From Croceibacterium xixiisoli (GTDB taxonomy: Bacteria > Pseudomonadota > Alphaproteobacteria > Sphingomonadales > Sphingomonadaceae): a stretch of 64,000 bases of DNA. Location: NCBI RefSeq assembly GCF_009827305.1, contig NZ_WTYJ01000004.1, positions 186,001 through 250,000 on the forward strand, written 5' to 3'. Both the position numbers and the translations under genes were made by a program. Below are positions 59,384-64,000 of this stretch, in pieces. Positions within the stretch are counted from its first letter, which is position 1, and the number at the start of each line of letters is the position of its first letter. Below the pieces are notes generated by a model. It did no database searches and had not been told where the DNA came from. It worked only from the letters and a program-made list of their open reading frames with translations.

Positions 59384-60697
59384 TCAGCTCCGAACGGTTG
59401 AATGCGCCGTCGCGCAAGTGTTGTAGGCGGTCAGCACCGATCCCAGGATCCTGTCCCAGCGGTACTGCCCGGCGGTATCCCCGGCATAGGCCGCCAGTTT
59501 CCGCCGCAGGACCGTATCGGCAATCAGCCGTTCTGTCGCCCCGACATAGGCCGTCGCATCTTGGGGCGGAACCAGCAGCCCGTTGAGCCCATCGGTGATC
59601 AGGGCGGAAGCACTGTCCACATCGGCGGAAATCACGGGCAGGCCGGCGGCCATGGCTTCCAGATTGACGTTGCCGAAGGCTTCGGTAACGCTGGGATTGA
59701 TCAGCATGTCTGCGCTGGCGATGGTGCGGCCGAGGTCTTCCCCCTCCAGATGGCCGGTGAAGACGGCGCTGGGCAGATGGCGTTCGAGCCAGCCGCGTGC
59801 AGGGCCTTCCCCCACCACCAGCGGGCGGATGCGGTGGCCGCGGGCGCGCAGGGCAGCAATGGTTTCGGCAAACAGGGCCAGCCCCTTTTCCATCACCAGC
59901 CGGCCGAAGAACAGCGGCACGATATCATAGGGGCGATAGCCGAGCCGGGCGCGCAGCTTGTCGCAGCGCAGCGCCGGGTGAAAAATCCGCCGGTCCACAC
60001 CACGTCCCCAGATCGATACCCGGCCCTGCCCGTGGCGCGCGGCCAGATCGGCGGCGATCGGCGCGGTGGGGGCCAGGATGTGATCGCAATCGCCGTAGAA
60101 CCGGTCGAGATAGCGCTCGATCGTCGGGCGCAGGAAGCCGATGCGATAATAATCGGCATAGGTTTCGAACCGCGTGTGCAGGCTGGCGATCACCGGAATA
60201 CCGCGCGCCCGGGCATATTTCTGCGCTTGCCGCCCGAGCAGATCGGGCGCGGAGAGATGGACGATGTCGGGCCGGAAATCATCCAGATCGCGCTGCGCTG
60301 CGCGGGTCAACCCCAGCGCGAGCCGGTATTCGGGGCGGCCGGGCAGGGCAAGCGAGCGGACCGCGCGGATATCGCCCACGGCATCGAAGGCCGGCTGCGG
60401 CGCGCGCGGGGAAAAGACCCGGACCTGCGCCCGGTCATCCTGCAGCAGGAAGCCGACCAGCCGGTTCAGCGCCTTGTTCGCGCCATCGCGCACGCAATCA
60501 TAATTGCCGGAAAACAGGGCGATGCGGAGCGGGCGGGCCGGCGCGTACGGGGGTGTGTCCGCGCCGGCCAGTGGCGCGACCAGGGAAATCCGCGGTGTGG
60601 GGGTGCGGTCCGGTCGGCCACCTGCCTGCTCCATTCCCGGCACCGCTTGAGGGACCGGCCGGGAAGGAACTGAAACAGGGTATTCAAGCAAGTTCAT
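59384..60697 (-). CDS. GT4-family glycosyltransferase
   Basis: 437-residue GT-B fold enzyme that transfers a sugar from a nucleotide donor, probably to a lipid or polysaccharide precursor at the inner membrane. N-terminal 55 residues are proline-rich and poorly conserved-looking; PLRIALFSGNYDCVRDGANK opens the acceptor domain. The donor domain has VPLFFGRLVMEKGLALFAET, PLVVGEGPARGWLER and the E-x7-E motif EAFGNVNLEAMAAGLPVISA. It resembles the mannosyl/sulfoquinovosyl-transferase (PimB/SqdX-like) branch. A later start near 60620 is possible. Confidence 0.87.
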   Translation of the reverse strand: MNLLEYPVSVPSRPVPQAVPGMEQAGGRPDRTPTPRISLVAPLAGADTPPYAPARPLRIALFSGNYDCVRDGANKALNRLVGFLLQDDRAQVRVFSPRAPQPAFDAVGDIRAVRSLALPGRPEYRLALGLTRAAQRDLDDFRPDIVHLSAPDLLGRQAQKYARARGIPVIASLHTRFETYADYYRIGFLRPTIERYLDRFYGDCDHILAPTAPIAADLAARHGQGRVSIWGRGVDRRIFHPALRCDKLRARLGYRPYDIVPLFFGRLVMEKGLALFAETIAALRARGHRIRPLVVGEGPARGWLERHLPSAVFTGHLEGEDLGRTIASADMLINPSVTEAFGNVNLEAMAAGLPVISADVDSASALITDGLNGLLVPPQDATAYVGATERLIADTVLRRKLAAYAGDTAGQYRWDRILGSVLTAYNTCATAHSTVRS

Positions 60698-60743
60698 GGG
60701 CAGGTTACGCCTGCCGGAACGGGTTTATTCCATGGTCGACAGA

Positions 60744-61523
60744 CTAAAATTCGCGGATCAGCCGCAGCCCGGCGCGCGGGCGCAGCGCGTCGCCCCGATC
60801 CTTCTGCGCGCCCAGGCCCGCCTGCAGGCTCATCTTGGTGCCCAGTTTCTGGTGCCATTGCGGCATCACCATCACATGGCCTTCGTGCCCGCCCAGGAAA
60901 TTGATCTCCACGCCGAGCACAGTGCCGGCGGCCGCATCATAGAAGGTGGAATGATTGACCACCGCCGCATTGCGCGCCGGCCCGCCGTTCAGGCTGATAT
61001 CATCCAGCCCGACCATGTTGACGCTGCTCCAGCGATCATCGAAGCGATGCACCAGCATATAGACCAGCGTGTTGGAATAGCGGCCGCTGTGCCGGTCATA
61101 GATGCCGAGATATTGCACGCCATGGGCGGATTTCCCGCCGTTGAAGCTGCCCCAGGCGGCTTGCAGCCCCAGCTTGAGTTCGGCCAGGCGCCCGTCTTCG
61201 AACGGCAGTTCCGCCTCCACCGCGAAACCATCGGCGAAGGCATATTCCACTTCCGGTGCCCAGGCGATTGTACGATCACCGGATAGCGGCATGACAGCCA
61301 GCGTGTTGGCTTCCAGTTCGCCCTTCTTCGCGCCGAGCGGGCGCATCATGTCGAACACCATGGGTTCGGGGACATGCGGATATCCGCTTTCGCCGCCTCC
61401 TTCATTGGTCCCGTCATTGGCTAAAGCCGGAACTGTGAAGGACAGCGTCAGAAGGAGCAGGGCGGGGCGACAGGCGCGGGCAAGCGGGCGGCCCGGCAGG
61501 GGCCGTGAAGTGCGCTGGGGCAA
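60744..61523 (-). CDS. Outer-membrane beta-barrel-like protein with TTG start
   Basis: 259 residues. No ATG fits; a TTG with GGAG 9 bases upstream opens a plausible signal peptide (RACRPALLLLTLSFTVPALA, cleaved before NDGTN). An extension to 61676 reads through non-coding-looking sequence. The mature part alternates polar and hydrophobic residues (TIAWAPEVEYAFADGFAVEA; LKLGLQAAWGSFNGGKSAHG; GTVLGVEINFLGGHEGHVMV) and ends in LIREF with a terminal aromatic, as in outer-membrane barrels. Family unknown to me. It is divergent from the MFS gene. Confidence 0.72.
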   Translation of the reverse strand: MPQRTSRPLPGRPLARACRPALLLLTLSFTVPALANDGTNEGGGESGYPHVPEPMVFDMMRPLGAKKGELEANTLAVMPLSGDRTIAWAPEVEYAFADGFAVEAELPFEDGRLAELKLGLQAAWGSFNGGKSAHGVQYLGIYDRHSGRYSNTLVYMLVHRFDDRWSSVNMVGLDDISLNGGPARNAAVVNHSTFYDAAAGTVLGVEINFLGGHEGHVMVMPQWHQKLGTKMSLQAGLGAQKDRGDALRPRAGLRLIREF

Positions 61524-61711
61524 GAATGTAATCTCCGGCAGGAAAAGTGATCGATCCGCCGCGCATACGTGTGTGCTGCGCGTTTTATTCCGCCGCCACG
61601 ATGCATTCGGCGGCTTATTCTGCCGCGTGACATCGGCTATGGGCGCGCAGCGTCCGCAGCACGGGGCAGGCATCAAGCCGCCGGCACGGAGGTTTTGGGG
61701 GAAAGTTCGGC

Positions 61712-62923
61712 ATGTCAGCGGAAAATGCAGCGGCGAAGGGCAATGGGGCGCTGATCGTCCTGCTGCTGATTGTGTTCATCAACATCGCCGGCTTCGGGAT
61801 CGTGATCCCGCTGCTGCCATTTTATGCCGATAGCTTCGGCATCGACGCCTGGCAGGTGACGGTGCTGTTTTCCGCCTATTCGGTGGGGCAGTTCGTGGGC
61901 GAACCCGTGTGGGGGCGGATTTCCGACCGCTGGGGGCGCAAGCCCGTGCTGCTGTTCACCATGGCGGTGGTGGGCATCAGCTATGCCCTGCTGGCCTATG
62001 CGCCCGATTACTGGACGGCCTTGCTGCTGCGGCTGTTTGCCGGGGTGGCGGGCGGCAATATGGGCGTGACCCAGGCCTATGTGGCGGACATCACCCCGCC
62101 CCACCAGCGCACCGCGCGGCTGGGTCTGCTGGGGGCGGCATTCGGCGTCGGCTTCATGGTCGGCCCGGCCATCGGCGGACTGCTGGTGGTCGAAGGCGCC
62201 GGGCTGGCCGGGTTCCGCCCGCCTCTGCTGGTGGCCTGCGGTTTGAGCCTGCTGGCGGTGGTGGGAATCATCGCCCTGCTGAAGGAAACGCGCCATGCCG
62301 CAACCGCGCAGGGCCAGCGCGCCCGGCTGCGCGATGCCATGGCCAATCCGATCATCTTCAACGTGCTGCTGACCACGCTGGTGGCGATCAGCGCCTTTTC
62401 CGCGATGGAGGCGATTTTCGGCCTGTGGACCAAGGCGCGGTTCGGCTGGGGCCCGCATGAGGTGGGGCTGACCTTCGCCATGATCGGGGCGCTGTCCGCC
62501 CTGACCCAGGCAGTGGTGGCCGGCTGGCTGGTCCGCCGCATTGGCGAGGCGAGCACGCTGGCGCTGGGGCTGGCGATATCGGGCGTGAGCCTGATCGCGC
62601 AGGTCTATGCACCCAATGGCGCCTGGCTGGTGGGGCTGATCCCGCTGACGGTGCTGGGCATTTCCATCACCAATCCGGCGATTGCCGGGCTGATTTCCCA
62701 CGCCAGCGAGCCGCATCAACAGGGCGCGATGCTGGGCCTGAACGGGGCGCTGAGCGCACTGGCGCGGATCATCGGCCCGCTGGTGGCCGGGGTGCTGTTT
62801 TCCGCCGTCAGCGTGGATGCACCCTATGTCTTCGCCGGGCTGGGCCTGTTCCCGGCGGCCTGGATCGGCTGGCGGATCAACGCCAAGCTGGCGGAACGGC
62901 GGGCGGCGGCCGAGGTGTGGTGA
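61712..62923 (+). CDS. MFS exporter, TetA-like DHA1 family
   Basis: 403-residue inner-membrane protein with 12 predicted helices. IVFINIAGFGIVIPLLPFYA at the N terminus and motif A (GRISDRWGRKPVLLF) with LFAGVAGGNMGVTQAYVADI and GAAFGVGFMVGPAIGG (motif C, antiporter signature) place it with TetA/Bcr-like drug:proton antiporters. AKARFGWGPHEVGLTFAMIG opens the second half. Actual drug specificity cannot be read. Its stop is about 40 bases before a REP-like repeat pair. Confidence 0.9.
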   Translation: MSAENAAAKGNGALIVLLLIVFINIAGFGIVIPLLPFYADSFGIDAWQVTVLFSAYSVGQFVGEPVWGRISDRWGRKPVLLFTMAVVGISYALLAYAPDYWTALLLRLFAGVAGGNMGVTQAYVADITPPHQRTARLGLLGAAFGVGFMVGPAIGGLLVVEGAGLAGFRPPLLVACGLSLLAVVGIIALLKETRHAATAQGQRARLRDAMANPIIFNVLLTTLVAISAFSAMEAIFGLWTKARFGWGPHEVGLTFAMIGALSALTQAVVAGWLVRRIGEASTLALGLAISGVSLIAQVYAPNGAWLVGLIPLTVLGISITNPAIAGLISHASEPHQQGAMLGLNGALSALARIIGPLVAGVLFSAVSVDAPYVFAGLGLFPAAWIGWRINAKLAERRAAAEVW

Positions 62924-62965
62924 GGCGGGGGTAGGTAGGGGTTTGTGGGGCTGGCGTTGTGGCTG

Positions 62966-63067
62966 CCCTTCGACGGGCTCAGGGCGAGCGGAGGTGGGGC
63001 GCTGGGGGTGGTGTCGTTTTGCCGTTTCTCTTGGAAAAACAACCGTTCAGCCTGAGCTTGTCGGAGG
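62966..63067. repeat. Pair of inverted REP-like intergenic repeats
   Basis: CCCTTCGACGGGCTCAG (from 62966) and CCGTTCAGCCTGAGCTTG (from 63043) are inverted relatives of one palindromic unit: the core CTTCGAC-GGGCTCAGG matches the reverse of CCTGAGC-TTGTCGGAG. I recall this unit as frequent between genes in sphingomonads. It lies between convergent genes, where REP elements often stabilise transcript ends. Confidence 0.75.
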
Positions 63068-63129
63068 CCACGCGTTGAGGTTTGTGTTGGGAGGGGTTGG
63101 GTGTGGGCCTGCGCTGACCTTTGCCCCTG

Positions 63130-64000
63130 TTACTCCGCTTCGGGATCGCCCTGCTTGCGGGTGGCGCCGACGTGGGTGGTGCCGCGGGACAGGGCGAGGT
63201 CTTCCTGGCGCTGGCGTTCGGCGTAGCTGGCGCGCTGGGCTTCCGTCTTGGTGCCGTGGCAGGCGGGGCAGCTGACGCCCGCTTCATACAGGGGGGAAGC
63301 CTGTTCTTCCTGGCTGACGGGCAGGCGGCAGGCGTGGCAGACGGCATAGCTGCCCGGTTCCAGATCATGGGTGACGGTCACCCGCTGATCGAAGACGAAG
63401 CATTCGCCTTCCCACAGGCTCTGATCCGCCGGCACATGTTCCAGGTAATTGAGGATGCCGCCCTTCAGATGATAGACATCCTCCACCCCTTCGGCCTTGA
63501 GGAAGGCGGTGGATTTTTCGCAGCGGATGCCGCCGGTGCAATACATCGCCACGCGGGCAGGTTTGCCTTCACCCAACAGGCGTTCGCGTTCGCTGCGGAA
63601 CCATCCCGGGAAATCGCGGAAGCTGGCGGTCTTGGGGTCGATGGCGCCATGGAACTGGCCCACGGCCACTTCGTAATCATTGCGCGTGTCGATCACGATG
63701 ACATCGGGGCTGGAAATCAGCGCGTTCCAGTCTTCGGGCATCACATAATGGCCGACATCGGCCAGCGGATCGATATCGGGCTGCCCCATGGTGACGATTT
63801 CGCGCTTCAGCTTCACCTTGGTGCGGTGGAAGGGCAGATCGGGCGCGCGCGACAGCTTCACATCGATCCCGGCGCAACCGGGCAGGGTGCGAATATGGAC
63901 GAGCAGCGCGGCGATGGCATCATCGGTGCCGGCGACCGTGCCATTGATCCCTTCGCGGGCGATCAGCAGCGTGCCCTTGATGCCGAGCGAGAGCAGCAGC
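63130..64000 (-). CDS. trhO: tRNA uridine(34) hydroxylase TrhO (rhodanese-domain), 5' end outside window
   Basis: At least 290 residues; the N terminus lies beyond the window. [20 protein letters not shown] is the N-terminal UPF0176 region; [20 protein letters not shown] and the active-site loop [20 protein letters not shown] form the rhodanese domain with its cysteines. A C-terminal Cys-rich part ([22 protein letters not shown]) may bind zinc. TrhO catalyses oxygen-dependent 5-hydroxyuridine formation at tRNA position 34. The gene is normally single and housekeeping, in line with its lack of operon partners here. Confidence 0.93.
   Translation of the reverse strand, partial: LLLSLGIKGTLLIAREGINGTVAGTDDAIAALLVHIRTLPGCAGIDVKLSRAPDLPFHRTKVKLKREIVTMGQPDIDPLADVGHYVMPEDWNALISSPDVIVIDTRNDYEVAVGQFHGAIDPKTASFRDFPGWFRSERERLLGEGKPARVAMYCTGGIRCEKSTAFLKAEGVEDVYHLKGGILNYLEHVPADQSLWEGECFVFDQRVTVTHDLEPGSYAVCHACRLPVSQEEQASPLYEAGVSCPACHGTKTEAQRASYAERQRQEDLALSRGTTHVGATRKQGDPEAE

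Noticed and set aside
1-64000. CRISPR arrays, tRNA or rRNA genes, insertion sequences
   Set aside because: No regularly spaced repeats, no cloverleaf or rRNA-like segments and no transposase motifs were noticed on reading both strands; a covariance-model scan would be needed to exclude small RNAs.

Overview
The window is GC-rich chromosomal DNA from an alphaproteobacterium, most likely in the Sphingomonadales (Novosphingobium/Sphingobium/Sphingopyxis type). The evidence is four large TonB-dependent receptors of the 'VTGSRI' type, each next to catabolic genes; a FecI/FecR pair; an HWE-family histidine kinase; a PQQ quinohaemoprotein dehydrogenase; a REP-like intergenic repeat of the kind I associate with sphingomonads; and many MarR-type regulators beside oxygenases and efflux pumps. 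No rRNA, tRNA, CRISPR array or intact insertion sequence was found. The first gene (hybrid histidine kinase) and the last (TrhO) run off the window.

Layout: 1-2193 (minus) is a small membrane protein plus a hybrid sensor kinase. 2791-8173 is a TonB receptor followed by a PQQ/cytochrome c alcohol dehydrogenase. 8249-11481 holds two divergent 'oxygenase + MarR' modules (TauD/TfdA-like dioxygenase; Rieske oxygenase). 11628-12278 is an AT-richer orphan gene. 12333-16243 is a vitamin B6 homeostasis block: PdxY, the PLP-binding protein YggS and a class I glutamine amidotransferase, divergent from a PdxR/MocR regulator. 16261-19996 has a MarR/CynX-type transporter pair separated by two near-identical palindromes, then a LysR regulator and an SDR. 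20049-24817 is a TetR-controlled tripartite efflux operon (EmrB/EmrA/NodT type). 24873-25516 is a vapBC toxin-antitoxin pair.

25600-42302 is the most unusual part. An FAD oxidoreductase diverges from a TonB receptor, an IlvD/Edd-family dehydratase, a MarR regulator and both subunits of aconitase X. A minus-strand FecI-FecR-STN/TonB receptor-glycerophosphodiesterase series faces it, and an aldehyde dehydrogenase follows. Read together this looks like a substrate-uptake and hydroxyacid-dehydration pathway that I cannot match to a known route.

42365-48937 is a SoxR regulon: SoxR with a small monooxygenase-like protein, and a MexGHI/OpmD-like RND pump behind a textbook SoxR box. 48940-51000 is a decay zone with two pseudogenes (alpha/beta hydrolase, membrane dipeptidase), followed by a fourth TonB receptor (51071-53422) and a poorly coding AT-richer stretch. 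54315-56789 has an aminotransferase convergent with a dicarboxylate symporter. 56991-60697 is a minus-strand run: glycosyltransferase, ECF sigma factor, anti-sigma factor, HWE kinase. 60744-64000 has an outer-membrane barrel-like protein, an MFS exporter, a REP pair and the tRNA hydroxylase TrhO.

All calls come from reading translated sequence and motifs by eye. No database search was run, so family names are recognition from memory and substrate assignments are mostly inference.
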